DNA from: Ciborinia camelliae | Taxonomy: Eukaryota > Ascomycota > Leotiomycetes > Helotiales > Sclerotiniaceae | Length of the DNA stretch: 64,000 nt | NCBI GenBank assembly: GCA_025890175.1 | Contig: JANPYM010000001.1 | Span: forward strand, 1,957,004 to 2,021,003 | Reading direction: 5' to 3' | Shown: piece after piece, positions 1-11,458 of the stretch | How positions within the stretch are numbered: position 1 is the first letter of the stretch | Layout of the letters: the number at the start of each line of letters is the position of its first letter | Notes under the pieces: generated by a model | What the model was told of the DNA's origin: nothing | The model's database searches: none | Seen by the model: only the letters and a program-made list of their open reading frames with translations | Made by a program: the position numbers and the translations under genes

Positions 1-1333
1 GAATCGAGTTCTGAGCCGGGAAGTATCACTTCATTAGTCTCGGTGTCGACGAGGCGGACTTGAACGGAGGGTAAGGGCCACCCTACACTGGCGTCTACGC
101 GGTCTGTATGGGAGAGACCGCAGGAGAGGGCCATACCGACTTCAGTCATGCCGTAGCGTTCGAGGAGGATGTTGTTTGAGGAGAGGGTCGACCAGGCGTT
201 TTTGATCGGGGTGGGGAGGGCCGCGCTTCCGGATATGTTGAGGCGGAGGTTTGGGGGGGATATGGCTTCCTTTGCTGCGGATTGAGATGCCGGGGGAAGA
301 TTTTTGTGGGTTGCTAAGAGACGGCTGTAGACGGTAGGGACGACTGTGAAGAACGTAATAGGTTCATTGATTTTGGGATTTGGCAAGAAAGGGGCGGCAA
401 AGCGTTGCCAGACGGCAGTGGCGTTGAAGGGGAAGAGAAATTCGATTGTAGAGCCGGAGTATAGGGGGGCAAGGATAGCGTTCACTGTACCGTGGATGTG
501 ATGGAGTGGGAGGATGTGAAGGAGATGATCTCGAGGACTGTAGTCCCAGGCTTCAATCAAGGATTTTGATTGTGCTGTTAAGACGGATTGGGGAAGCAGG
601 ACACCTTTCTGATTTTTGTAAGCGTATGTTGTATACTGAATCACGAAGGGGACTCACTGGTCTATTGGTTGTCCCTGATGTGTATAACATCATTCCCCCT
701 TGACCTTCTGACGGCCCTGCCAAAGTGACCTTCCCATAATCTGAATTCTCAAGCTTCTTTTCAAGCTTAACATGCTTAGGTTTTGCCTCTAGGCCAGTAT
801 TCATCACCTCTTCAGCCTTGCTCTCAAATTTAGTTGAGGACAATAGCATTGAAGCTTCGCTTTGATCCAAGATATATTGCAATTCATTGGCAGGGAATGC
901 CGGAGACAGCGGAACGGCTATAGAATGCGTGCCAAATATGGAAAGCAAAGTTACTATATCATCTTAAATTTATGTTCTTTTTGAATATAGATATTTCGGG
1001 TTGCGCACCCACATAATCATAGCTATTTTCTACAAGAAAAGCAATCCTTTCTCCCTCTAATCCTTTTTGCCCGGCCTCATTCGAGAGCTTGTCTCTTCTT
1101 TCTGCTACATCATGTAGTAATTGACCATACGTAAACCGTCTCCCGGATGCTGAATGTATTACCGATGTAGATTTGGGATCGTGGCTTGAGATAGCTTCGA
1201 AGAGGGGTAGTTTTGGGAGTGTGGATGCCATTCTTGGAGAGAAGAGAGTGAATGGAGTTTTGAAGAGCGGTCGGAGGAGGAATGAAGGGGGAATTCGTGG
1301 TAAGAATAACGATGATCTTCTTGTGCAGAACAT
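1..1333 (-). CDS. Acyl-CoA synthetase, ACSF3 (malonate-CoA ligase)-like, 3' end off the window
   Basis: AMP-forming ligase of the ANL superfamily; the closest family by motif is mitochondrial ACSF3, which activates malonate or methylmalonate to the CoA ester. Three exons are visible (1-608, 658-953, 1010-1333); the introns of 49 and 55 bp keep frame. The P-loop-like motif TSGTTNRPKGV is rebuilt across the second intron, and the adenylate-binding motif ERYGMTEVGMALS, very like ACSF3, follows. The start at 1333 gives an Arg/Ser/Leu-rich, acid-free N-terminus (MFCTRRSSLFLPRIPP...) typical of a mitochondrial presequence. An in-frame ATG at 1360 and one at 1459 are alternatives. The C-terminal hinge and A10 lysine region lie beyond the left edge. 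Substrate choice is inferred from motif resemblance only. It is divergent from the BolA gene. Confidence 0.88.
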
Positions 1334-1823
1334 TGTAACGACGGGGGCTTGGAGGGGCATTGGTAGGGATGGTTCATTGGATAGCAGATAAGACCGACCG
1401 ATGCTGGTATGTTTAGAAACCTGGGGATAAGTATGTCGTCGATACCAATGTGTTCTCAAATTGTCATTGCTGTTCCTACCTTAGATAATTTCTGCGATGA
1501 ACCAAAAATGTTCTATGTTTTACAAATGCCAACATTTTATTGCAATAGAGACATTCAAACAAAACAATCTTGCCTGAAGTACTAGGTAAGGATTTCAACG
1601 TTCTAGAATTCTACCTAACTCTCGGGAAGGCTACGGATAGCCTTGACGTCCGCAATGCGGGACGGTTACCGGAAAAAGTCTAGCCTCAAAACCACAAGGC
1701 TCTTTCTAATCCACAGTTGACAAGGCTGTCATGTAACACAATATATTCAATATCAAGAATACCGTTTGCGTTCAAATCAACGCTCATCATCTCCTCCTCA
1801 ATCTATTGTTTCACAATAGATTA
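1334..1823. promoter_or_regulatory. Divergent intergenic region between ACSF3-like and BolA genes
   Basis: About 490 bp separate the two divergently transcribed starts, so both promoters must lie here. I see pyrimidine-rich DNA just upstream of the BolA ATG and no further open frame or RNA gene. Confidence 0.5.
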
Positions 1824-2284
1824 ATGCTCCGCATAATTCGTCCCGCTGTCTCACGGCGATATCTATCCTCCATCATGACATCCAAAACTCACTATGAAGA
1901 CATCATACGCACCCGGGTGAAAACTTCCCCCCCTCCATTCTAAATATACCCCTCACTAATGCTCTATTTTAGCTTACGGAAGAGTTCAAACCTACCCGCC
2001 TTGTAATATACAATGATTCATCCAAACACTCACATCATCGAGCCATGGCCGACTCCACATCTCATGAAACACATTTTCGAGTCGAAATCACTTCGGATGC
2101 GTTTGTGAAAAAGATGCAACCAGCGAGGCATAGAATGGTGTATGCCTTGTTGAAGGAGGAGATGGCAGTGGAGGGTGGTATTCATGCTTTGCAATTAAAG
2201 ACGAGGACACCGGAGGAGGAGGCAAGAGAGGAGGCGAAGGATAATGAAGCTGGAGAGGTTGTTGCTAAAGTAAGCGGACCTTAG
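1824..2284 (+). CDS. BolA-family protein, probably mitochondrial (Bol1/Bol3 type)
   Basis: Small BolA-domain protein. Eukaryotic BolA proteins partner monothiol glutaredoxins in handling iron-sulfur clusters. Two exons (1824-1916, 1973-2284) give 134 residues; the 56-bp intron is phase 0. The first exon supplies an Arg-rich leader (MLRIIRPAVSRRYLSS) that looks like a mitochondrial presequence. The BolA core starts at the exon junction (LTEEFKPTRLVIYNDSSKHS) and includes the conserved THFRVEI strand, the invariant RHR (residues about 82-84) of the helix-turn-helix face, and the terminal GIHALQLKTRTPEE strand. A short acidic tail follows. The ATG at 2045 would cut off half the domain, so the upstream spliced start is preferred. 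It converges with the FSH hydrolase. Confidence 0.93.
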
Positions 2285-2708
2285 CAAGAGAACTCATGAT
2301 TATATCCGGTGATTGAGATACCCTCTTTGAAAGTTCATTGCGAAATGGCAGATTAGACGACTGAACAAAATTATCTCAAAGCTTATGTTACTTATTATGC
2401 TATTGAATGGGAGGCTGTTGGAGTTTAAGGCGGATCTATAAGTACAAAATGGGTATATTGAGCGGATGGTTGCAGCTATACATTCCACGGAAAGTTTTCA
2501 AATACCCAATTCTTTTTTGTATGCTCTTCAATTCTTAACTCTTGCTTCAATCGAACTAACCTAAGTTATGCCAAAGATCAGGCGGCAAGGAAAGATTCTA
2601 TAAAGGTGAATAGGTAGTCTATTGTGAACATTCTCTCTATATGCCTCCAACGCTAGTTCTTGACCAAATTCAACATCAAAATGCCTTAAGATAAGTTGTT
2701 CGTTTGCA
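2285..2708. other. Convergent intergenic spacer
   Basis: 424 bp between two 3' ends. It probably holds both 3' UTRs and polyadenylation signals. Nothing coding is seen. Confidence 0.5.
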
Positions 2709-3461
2709 TCAAGCGGGTAAGTCAACTGTCAAAACTCCCAGTTTTTTCGCCAATACGAGCATTGGCTTTACCACAGCTTCGACATCCCCAATTTTGATCG
2801 GAATCCTATGGTTCCCATCCCATTCAATCAGCTGCGCACTTCTATTATCGCACCAAATCTTAAGCAAGTCCTTATGAAAATCCAATCCCGGATCTTTCAA
2901 CCCATGGACATGAATAGTCGGTAAAGTCAAAACATCATTCTCATCCACTGGCCCCCACCTTTCTTGATCCCTCTCCAAACCAACCAACGGCGCCCTCCCA
3001 GCCATCAAAACCGCAAACCTCCAATCATGCCCCTCCAAATCTCTTCCCCCTTCTTCTCTAATCTGCCTCCTCAACAACAAGCTCCCTGCTATTTTCGCCC
3101 CCTGACTAAAACCCAGCAATCCTACCCATCCCCCCGTAGCCCCTTTCGCATCATCCTCTCTCATCGCTTTCCCAATACTCTCTTCAATAGCAGCGACCTC
3201 ATCACGTGGATCTATAACTTCATGTTCCGGTAACCAACCTAGCCACCGTTTAAAAGGTCCACAGTCTCCGTAAACACTTGTGACATCGGGTCCAGCCCCA
3301 GATTCGAAAGGGGCTTCGGCAAATACGAGGCGGAAATAAGGTTTGAGATGTAGAGATAACACACGGCATTGCATGGTGAAGATCAGGGCGTTTGTTCCAC
3401 CGCCGTGGAGACAGAGGAGGCGGGGGAGGTGGAGTGTGGGGTCGTGGGGGGTAGATACCAT
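2709..3461 (-). CDS. FSH-type serine hydrolase (alpha/beta hydrolase fold)
   Basis: Single-exon gene, 250 residues, the usual size of the FSH1/OVCA2 serine hydrolase family; fungal relatives include thioesterase-like proteins in polyketide clusters. Visible features are the oxyanion-loop strand LLCLHGGGTNA (HGG at 19-21), the nucleophile elbow GFSQGA with Ser119, the acid Asp190 in HVHGLKDPG, and the catalytic His218 in GNHRIP. The family-typical GPFKRWLGW segment is also present. No signal peptide or membrane segment, so probably cytosolic. The substrate is unknown. Its nearness to a P450 and an MFS pump invites a cluster role, but the family is also common outside clusters. Confidence 0.92.
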   Translation of the reverse strand: MVSTPHDPTLHLPRLLCLHGGGTNALIFTMQCRVLSLHLKPYFRLVFAEAPFESGAGPDVTSVYGDCGPFKRWLGWLPEHEVIDPRDEVAAIEESIGKAMREDDAKGATGGWVGLLGFSQGAKIAGSLLLRRQIREEGGRDLEGHDWRFAVLMAGRAPLVGLERDQERWGPVDENDVLTLPTIHVHGLKDPGLDFHKDLLKIWCDNRSAQLIEWDGNHRIPIKIGDVEAVVKPMLVLAKKLGVLTVDLPA

Positions 3462-4617
3462 GGTTATGTTTGTTCTTGTGGAAGGAGTGTAATTTTGTGG
3501 TTTTGAGGGTTGGTGAATGAACGGTATGAAGAGAAAGTGATGGATATGATATGCTTATGATAATGGTGATATATACGAGGTATGCACGTTTGTGGTTTGC
3601 TGACAGATGCTAACTAAATACAGAACAGGTATTTACGTACTACTAGCCTTTGCTTACCTTTACCTTTCTCCACTACCTAACTACCTGGCAAGTTGATAGC
3701 ATTTGCGTATTCGGTCAATTAATTCTATAAATTTCATTGAGGATATTCTGACAAATTCGAGAAGGTATGAAGGTATTTAACTGTGTGATACGGATGTCCG
3801 CTCCAATCAAATTCGACTGCACAGCGGAACTCTATTCTCTGAAGCTGATCCGGAATAATGATAATAGGCGACATTCTAGAGTGGGAAGCTATCCGACTAC
3901 CAATGATTCAATGATGTAGATGGAGATGGAGACGTGATAAGAGACCTGGAAAATTCAAAGTACTGTAGTTCAGCACTTGAGATATTCTCCTACTGATCCA
4001 TTGCATTTTCTATTTACCCATCATCACTTTGGAAGGCCTAATAAGACTTCGCATTTTGAATAATGGCTTACGTTTTCAAATGAAGGGTGTTGGCTTCAAC
4101 CAAGTGGTTAGAATGAGTAACTTCAGCCTGTCTATAATATTTGTAGCTGTCGAATTCTACTCTTCTAGGGAAAAAAGACACTTTTTCAAGTTACTCTCGT
4201 CACACTAGTTCTTGAAGGCTTCCATCTATACTTGGTCACGAATTTTCATGCATTTTAGTGTCATGCGGAAGACCCATCGTTGCCTTCAAGTCAGAAGACG
4301 ATGTAACGTCGCTGTTTGGGTTTCTGTATTTGTTCAATTATTCTAGTGGACTACGCACCCTACTCTGGACGATGCTGAATAGGGAACTTTTGGGACTAGT
4401 GACTAGATTTTTGTATAATAATTGATGAATTTTCAAGGAAAATAATCTTTCTCATAAATAAATAACATAACAGTTCTTTCGATTCTTCAAAACTCATAAT
4501 AAATTTTCAACTAACTTCCATCCAAACTTGACTTTAAATTCCTTTGTTTCATTTCAGTACGAGAGTCTCATGGTTCCCATATGTTCTCAATTCATAGCTA
4601 GCTACCACATAAGCAAT
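3462..4617. other. Intergenic region, no gene recognised
   Basis: About 1.15 kb upstream of the hydrolase and downstream of the ribonuclease relic. It is AT-rich with frequent stops in all frames. No RNA gene or repeat is recognised. Confidence 0.4.
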
Positions 4618-5232
4618 TCAAACTTGAGACGGACATTGCCGAAGTACGTTCGCACCCTTCTTTGGATGAGCTGCTGCTCCACAATAACTGTTCCCAGAAG
4701 TTTCAAGGTTATCATCAAGTTCGTATAAATCTACGATGGAGAAAAGGATATTCCGAGAACTTACGTAGCCACATTAGGAGAGCCCGAATCTGTAACATAT
4801 ATGACTCTGTGTGGCCCGGGATCGCCGCCATCATAACCAGGTGCAGGAGGAAGTTTCATCGGCATTTCATACAGGGTCTTCGATGTGCACCCAGCCGATA
4901 AAGTCGGGAACACAACCGATCCCGACAGGGTATTGTAAAAGACGTGAGGGTCTGTTCTTGTGCCCGTTGTCACCTTTGAGGGTTGATGTTTGAGGACTGA
5001 TTCGACAGCAGTGTGGAGATGGGCAGACGATAATGTGACGGTAGCAGTTCCGGCTGGAGTTGTTGACATCAACTCTGTCTGTAATGCCTTTCCTGCTCTC
5101 ACACCAGCTTTGATCTTTCTGGAGGGGAAAAGAAAAGAATTGCCTACCATCTCATTTCACATTGATGCCATCAACGGTGGCTGTAGCCGTACTAGCAAGG
5201 CTAGTCAACGTGAGGAGAATGTAAAACTGCAT
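4618..5232 (-). pseudogene. Broken secreted T1/F1-type guanyl ribonuclease gene
   Basis: The two 3' exons read as a fungal N1/T1 ribonuclease and are joined by a good intron (donor GTAAGT at 4764, acceptor at 4688). Exon 4765-5118 contains the catalytic-type elements DPHVFYN (His), LYEMPM (Glu) and GGDPGPHRVIYV (Arg). Exon 4618-4687 supplies AAAHPKKGAN (second His) and the closing Cys before the stop at 4618. At the 5' end, ATG at 5232 starts a fine signal peptide (MQFYILLTLTSLASTATA), but this frame meets TGA at 5152-5154, where the family normally has its first cysteine. The enzyme core is then in another frame. No splice choice I tried repairs both faults, so this looks like a pseudogene with one nonsense change and one frameshift, or an assembly error. 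An ATG at 5150 could give a protein with no signal peptide. Confidence 0.68.
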
Positions 5233-5667
5233 GATTATCTCGCATGTAGGTAATGTTGAAGAGGTATGAAGCTTATGGTCTCTATATACAGACTTTCGGG
5301 GGCCTAAGAACGTAAGTAGATATGAGAGAAGAAAAGGAATGCTTCAGATGATATGATAGCGGGGACCAAATACGGTGATGTTTTGTATTAAGTTCCCAAG
5401 TAGAAAACCCGAGATACGAAAATACTGCGATTTAAAAGGCAGCACTATGGGATTGTATCAACTTTTTACACTATACTAGCATAAGAATCACTAGTGTCAC
5501 AATGCATCCGGAAACCTGCAAGATGGGTGGAATCTGTAGGCCCATCGCAGCGCTATATCATTCTGTAATTAATGTAAAACCTTTGTCTTGGACAGACGGT
5601 AAACTGTATTGAGATATTATTCTGGAGAATGCCGACTTCTGATGAGGCTACCGATATGTTTCTTTAA
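5233..5667. other. Intergenic spacer between RNase relic and P450
   Basis: 435 bp. It should hold the former RNase promoter and the P450 3' UTR. No other feature is seen. Confidence 0.4.
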
Positions 5668-7961
5668 TCACTTCACCTCGACCCATCTCAATCCCACCTT
5701 CTCCGGGCTTCTCATCTGCAACAACAAAACCACAACGTTATCCTTCACCACATCTATGACTCTCTGTTTTGCTTGCTCCTGCGTTTCCCCATCTTCCAGC
5801 ACAATCTCGACCCGATGCCTTTTGAATAGGGCAACCATCGCTGCTACAAATTCAACCTGGCTAAACTTCTTTCCTGGACATGGTCGCACTCCATCCGACC
5901 ATGGCTGGTATGATCCTTTGGGTGGCGTGCGCACATATTCACATTCAAGTGGTGACATATTTGTCCTTTCGGTTTTGGATAGAATCCAGCGTGCTGCAAA
6001 ACAGGGAGGTCATTAATTGTATACCTGGGAAAGATCTTGAAGGGGAATGAGGAACGGAAAGCTGTATTAGGAAACCAAAAGGATGCATAAGATGAAACAT
6101 TAAATTGGATTTTAAGGGTGGGGGACAGAATTGAGCATTAGAAACAAAAGAATTAGTGAACAGATTATGCTTACAGGGGTGCCATTCGAGGCTATTCTCA
6201 CCCCAGTATCGTGGATCGGAGTGTAGTGCGTTGGTATTTGGGATAATGCGCGTGTGGGGTGGAATGATGATTGTTCGATTGCCAATGGTAAGTGGTTGTG
6301 GGATCTCGAAGGTGGTTTTGCAGATTCCGATGAGTGGATTCCAAAGTCGTACCGTTTCTAGCTATATCACACACTTACTGTCAGCACCATCTTGGCCTTT
6401 CTTCAGAAGGAAGTACTAATTACCATAATGGCAAGACATCGGTTCAACCTAGGACATAATTCCTTGAAATCCCACGTCGATGGCATATCGTTAGTTATAA
6501 CGAAGTTGATTTCTTCTGATATCCAATCTTGAACTTCGGGATGAGCTGCGAGAAGATAGAGTGTCCAATTGACTAGAAGATTAGGGAGTTAGTGAGTATC
6601 TATTAGGGAAAACTCTCAAAGGAAAATGAGGAGTTGACAAAACAAAACATAAAAACAGGGGTTGGGATCTGGGAACAAGCTTACGTGTGATGGCAGTGGT
6701 ATCATGTCCAGCAAAGTTGTAAACAAATATATTTCCATAGATTTCCTCTTCGGTGAGTCCCTGAAAGCTACCTGTGCCATTTGAGATTGAGCCATCCGAC
6801 GATGATTGAGACTGTTCTTTGGAAGCTCGAAGTAAAGAATTTGTAAACGTTGCACTTCTGGTTTTCCCCTGCGAGATGGCACGCTTTTCATCATTGAGCA
6901 TCTCTGTCATATAATACTTGAAATCAACTGTTGCTTGTCCAGTCCGCTTCCATTTAGGCGGCCATGGTATCTTGGAGAGAAGCTTGGGTCCAAGCACAAG
7001 GATAAGAAGACAATTTTCCAAGACTATAGCAAGGGAGTCTCTGTAGTTGTAAGTATGTCCGGGCTTGGGCTGCTCGGTAGATCTTTTGAACGAGTATGAT
7101 TTCCCGAATCCTGCCCCAGACAGCACATGCAGTGAGAACGTACGAGTATCCCTATCTGTACGGGTGACGGGGCCTTCTAGAGACTTCCAGAATTGTAAAA
7201 TCTCATCTGCTTGCCTCAGGGCCTCGATCCAAACTAAACTATTGTTTTGATCATTGAAGGGCGCACTAGTGATTTTGCGCTGTCTTTGCCAATCTTCTCC
7301 TACGGCCTGTGACATCAGGTTAACCCCAATAGTTTCGCAAATTTAGGATCATCTTTACTTACTGTCGAAATATTAGGTCCAAAGACCGCTAGCACCGCTG
7401 CTTCAGTAAGCAATTGATCGCATTATGAAAGGGCGAGGTTATTCCTACCTAGCAAATCCGGAGGTCTATCAAAATCATCCCTCCTTTTAAAGATTTCATT
7501 CACAGCTTCGGGGTTGCAGAGATATAACCAATTGCGACCCGCCGAGACATGAATGACTACATCGCCAAGCTCCTGGTGCATTTTGTACTTATCTCTGAAC
7601 TCCCAGCCCGGCCGACTGTATCGAGCGATGTCGCAGTCGCCGAACACACCTCTTATGATAGGAAGCACAATACCTGATACGAGAATCCACTATCATCGAT
7701 ATATCAGCGATAGCCTGATACCAAGGACGTTGGAATAGAAATGTGGAAATATCAGATGAGGTGGTAGGATATCGTGACGTGGGTGATCAATGAAAATGTG
7801 TAATAAGTACTCACTACTGGGTTATCGCCGCTGGCAATGAGGATTCTAATCGGAACTCCAATCTTCAAGGCAATTCTGTAGTTTTTAACTAGGCAAAGAA
7901 GGTTCCAAATGCCAAAACTCGTAGGCAGTAGGACCAGTAAAGCAATCACCAAGTAAGCCAT
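5668..7961 (-). CDS. Cytochrome P450 monooxygenase, seven exons
   Basis: Membrane-anchored fungal P450 of 568 residues. Exons: 7815-7961, 7449-7689, 7363-7397, 6685-7306, 6424-6572, 6175-6361, 5668-5993; all six introns keep frame. The N-terminus (MAYLVIALLVLLPTSFGIW) is the ER membrane anchor. The I-helix has FAGHDTTA (oxygen-activation motif), the K-helix ETVRLW (ExxR), then a PERF-like segment and the heme loop PWSDGVRPCPGKKF with Cys near residue 499; Trp stands where Phe usually opens the heme motif. The 35-bp third exon is supported because it restores VLAVFGPNIST before AVGEDWQRQRK, the normal C-helix region. The subfamily cannot be assigned by eye. Neighbouring FSH hydrolase and MFS pump suggest, but do not prove, a metabolite role. 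Confidence 0.92.
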
Positions 7962-8316
7962 AATGCTCGATGCTGAAGATTGAAAGAGAAAAAGAGCAAA
8001 AGAGCAAAAGAGCAAGATGTGTGAGGTGACGAGGTTGAGCTGGGGACTGTTTTCCTGGCTGTAGGTAGGTAAAAATTGCAGTGGAGATCAAGGCTACCTA
8101 CCTAGGTAGAGGGAAATCTCATGTGAGGGGAGTAGGGGGAGTCGTGCATTTCTCAAACCTCCAAGTAAGCTCTTACCAAGGTTTCAATGCAGTTGGAGAT
8201 TAATATTGATTTCTTTCCCAGTAATGTAACTGTGTATGTGGCCGGGGTATTGTGACGAAATTGGAATTGGGGTAATACCGCAGCCAACCTATGGATGGAT
8301 GGATGATGCCGCTGTA

Positions 8317-8566
8317 CCATCTATAAACTCATTTTTTAGAAAACACACTAACCCATTTTCAATCCCTAACTTTGCGAAGGTGAGGCAAGGCAAAAAGTGA
8401 ATAAAGTGAATAGGTGAGAAAAGGAGAAAGAAAAGTTAGGTATCCATTTAAAAGAAATTTTCTATACATTTTGATAATTCTTTTCAACCAACACACCTAA
8501 CTTGCTCGGAGCTTAAGCAATCAGGCTTTTATTAGTGTGTTTTCTAACAAATGAGTTTATAGATGG
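8317..8566. mobile_element. MITE-like element, 250 bp with 35-bp terminal inverted repeats
   Basis: The left end 8317-8351 (starting CCATCTATAAACTCAT) and the right end 8532-8566 (ending ATGAGTTTATAGATGG) are inverted copies over 35 bp with one mismatch. The interior is non-coding and purine-rich with repeated GTGAATA words. The left flank is TA and the right flank CA, so a TA target duplication of the Tc1/mariner type is possible but not perfect. No transposase is nearby, so this would be a non-autonomous element. Confidence 0.8.
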
Positions 8567-9122
8567 CAATGCTAACCCTAACCTTCAATGTTATGTAGGT
8601 AAGGTATCTAAGGTACATATTCAAATCGATCAATCAGTTGGGTGGGGTTACAGGGTAAAATTATTAGTGTACGGAGTAGGTACTTGGGAAGTTCACACTT
8701 GCAGATGTACCCAGTCAATTTAGTCAGGCCTTTAAAGAGGGGCGAAGCCAGGGGCAATAGGCACAACCGAACTAAAATGTTCTAAAGAAAAAGATGAATT
8801 CTTAAAGTAAAGTTCTATCAATAATATGTCATTCTCTTTTTCTTCGAAATTCTGGAATTGATTTGATATTAAATTTCAGAATAGTGAGTTGTGGTTAATT
8901 TGAAAACAATTTAATTCGTCAAAATTTGAGCACTGCCCCCCTTTCAAGACTAGCCTGAGGGGGTATTATACCACTTGGAAGGTAGTTTGATGGATGAACT
9001 GACTGGCTGTAACAATTAAGTTACATATCCAAGCTGCACAATCTACCTGACAGGTAATATTCCTACATACCTATAGATAGCATATGTATAACGTAGCACC
9101 CAAGCTCGAGCATACAGTACCG

Positions 9123-9143
9123 TAGGTAGGTAGGTAGGTAGGT
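9123..9143. repeat. (TAGG)n microsatellite
   Basis: Five tandem tetranucleotides about 240 bp upstream of the MFS start. The same word family recurs around 28.96, 29.1 and 29.3 kb. Confidence 0.85.
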
Positions 9144-9384
9144 ACTGCGCCGCAAGCTAAAGAGATTAATCCCAGAATCTGCTTTTGTCTCCACCTACGA
9201 ACCTTCAAAAGAATATTATCTCACATAGTGTGAGGGTTGGCAATCGCACAGAATTCATTGATGTTCAGACAACCTGGAAATAGTCTCATCATTTACAACA
9301 CATGTTCGTTATCTTGCTTTGCCAAAGAGCTAGACCATAACCCCAGAACTCGGAGAACAAAAAAGACCTCGGGAAGTAGAGAAT

Positions 9385-11458
9385 ATGAAGCAGAATATAC
9401 CAGAACCCGAAATTCTGTCTCCCTCTGCATCTTCTCATTATGCGAACAACGCAGTCATTGAAAAATTGGACTGGAAACCCAAGCTAGATAGCGACAATGT
9501 GCACGCACCCGCCGCCACAAGTCACTATCTTCAGGGTTGGAGACTTGGTATTGTTATTACTTCACTTGCTCTAGGGATATTTCTCATTGCCCTGGACACA
9601 ACCATTATTGGGGTTGCTATCCCAAAGATCACATCGGATTTTCGGAATCTAGATGATATCGCTTGGTTTGGAAGTGCCTACCTATTGACGGTAACAGCAT
9701 TTCAACCATCATTTGGCATTCTATATAAATTCTTTAATGCGAAATATGTTTACTTGGTAGCGATCGTTATATTCGAAGGTACTCCATTCATTTATTTCAT
9801 TGCTTTAAATGATTGTTTGCTAACCCAACGAAGTCGGGTCCATTCTTTGCGCTGCCGCTCCCAACTCACCTGTGTTCATACTCGGCCGTGCGATTTCAGG
9901 ACTAGGAGCTGCAGGTATTTATCAAGGAGCTCTAGGGATAGTGGGATATACCGTTGTTCTAGAGAAACGGCCACTGTACTTTGGGATTGTTGTCAGTTCT
10001 TTTGCTATTAGCGGTTGCATTGGGCCTATACTAGGTGGTGTGCTGACTGACCACGTCTCATGGCGATGGTGCTTCTGGATGTGAGTCACAAGTGTTCTTT
10101 ATACCGCTAATTCTCAGGATATATAGTTTTGCGACTGTTTCTAACCTATTTTTCTTCAGAAATGCCCCCATTGGTGCAGTAGTTCTGGTGGTTGTAATTA
10201 TCTTTCTGGACCTCAGAAATGCAAACACTAAGAATGCCACGTTGCCGCTCATAACAAAAATGAAGTACGTCGATGGTGTAGGCACACTTACCTTTATAGG
10301 AGCAATAACATGTCTGCTGCTAGCCCTTCAGTGGGGCGGCCAAATCCTGCCATGGAGCTCATCCAAAATCATTGGGTTGCTTGTTGGATTCGGCAGCTTA
10401 GGTGTCGTTTTCGCCATTATACAATGGAAGCGTGGAGAATACGCTATAATACCGTTGCGGGTTATTCGTCAACGCTCCGTCGCGATGGTTATATGTTTGT
10501 TATTTTTCGTTGGACTGACGATAACTGTTGTGAGAAATCACCTTCCACTTGGGTAACAGCATGATATATTAATGGATTCCTAGCTCTCATATTACATTCC
10601 AATATATTTTCAGGCAGTTAGAGGGCTATCTGCTACTACAAGTGGTATCCGATTTATTTCATTAATAGTACCGCAGACCGTGTGCTTGATTGTTGTTGGG
10701 GCAGTCGCTTCAATATGGGGATATTATGTAAGGAGAAGAATAGCCCCATTTACATAGGGTTCTAACATTCATCAGGCTCCATATATTATAGCTGGAACGA
10801 CAATTTGTACTGTCGGCTGCGGATTGTTAACGACGATAGGACTTTATACCTCTACAGTACAATGGGCAGCTTTCATAGGCATCATAGGTATAGGGTTTGG
10901 GGGAGCATTACAATTACCCTACACAGCACTTCAATTAGTTTTAAGGTAAGACAACCATCACTCTTTGAATGTTTGGTCTTACCCTCAATCTGACTTTAAA
11001 TAGCGAGAATGATCTTCCGACGGGCAATGGTAATTTGAGTAGTCTCGTATTCGTTCATATGCTAACGTCACACAGCGATTGCCGTCTTTTCCTCGCAGCT
11101 AGGAGGGTAAGAACATAATCTATTACCAATTCGGTAGCCTCGCTGACTGGCATTTTCTGATAGTGCTGTGGGGCTTGCTATAGGGCAGGTCTTACTCGTT
11201 TCAAACCTTCAAACGAGTATTCTTCGTCTCGTGCCATCCGTCTCTCCTGATGCTGTAATACAAGCTGGCGCTTCGAATCTCGGTCTACTCACGACAGATC
11301 CCGAAATATTGATGTCGATACATGGTGCATGGGCAAGCGCTGTACGTGTGGTGTTTGTGCTCGCTTTAGTAGCTTCAGCGCTGTCCGTTCCCTTTTCCCT
11401 TGGAATTGAACATCTGAATGTTCACGTTGTTTCTAAGCAGAGGAAAGAAGCCCAGTAG
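9385..11458 (+). CDS. MFS multidrug/metabolite efflux transporter (DHA2-type), possibly damaged
   Basis: Fungal 14-TM drug:H+ antiporter-like protein. Exons: 9385-9778, 9834-10080, 10160-10529, 10614-10727, 10776-10945, 11004-11029, 11076-11106, 11164-11458, giving 548 residues in frame. Visible are LDTTIIGVAIPKIT in TM1, the motif-C-like stretch SGCIGPILGGVLTDHVSWRW, then FWINAPIGA and the closing TM helices. Oddity: at the exon 3/4 junction this family normally reads about VVTYYLPxWFQAVRG. Here the DNA reads VVRNHLPLG and then loses frame. The only in-frame splice (donor 10530) jumps straight from LTITV to AVRGLSATTSG, dropping about nine conserved residues of a TM segment. The gene may be recently damaged, or may use a splice I cannot see. 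It lies divergent from the P450. Confidence 0.85.

Larger units (their letters stand above)
7962..9384. other. Long divergent intergenic region between P450 and MFS genes
   Basis: 1.4 kb carrying both promoters. It contains a MITE-like element (8317-8566) and a TAGG-type microsatellite (9123-9143). No coding sequence is supported. Confidence 0.5.
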
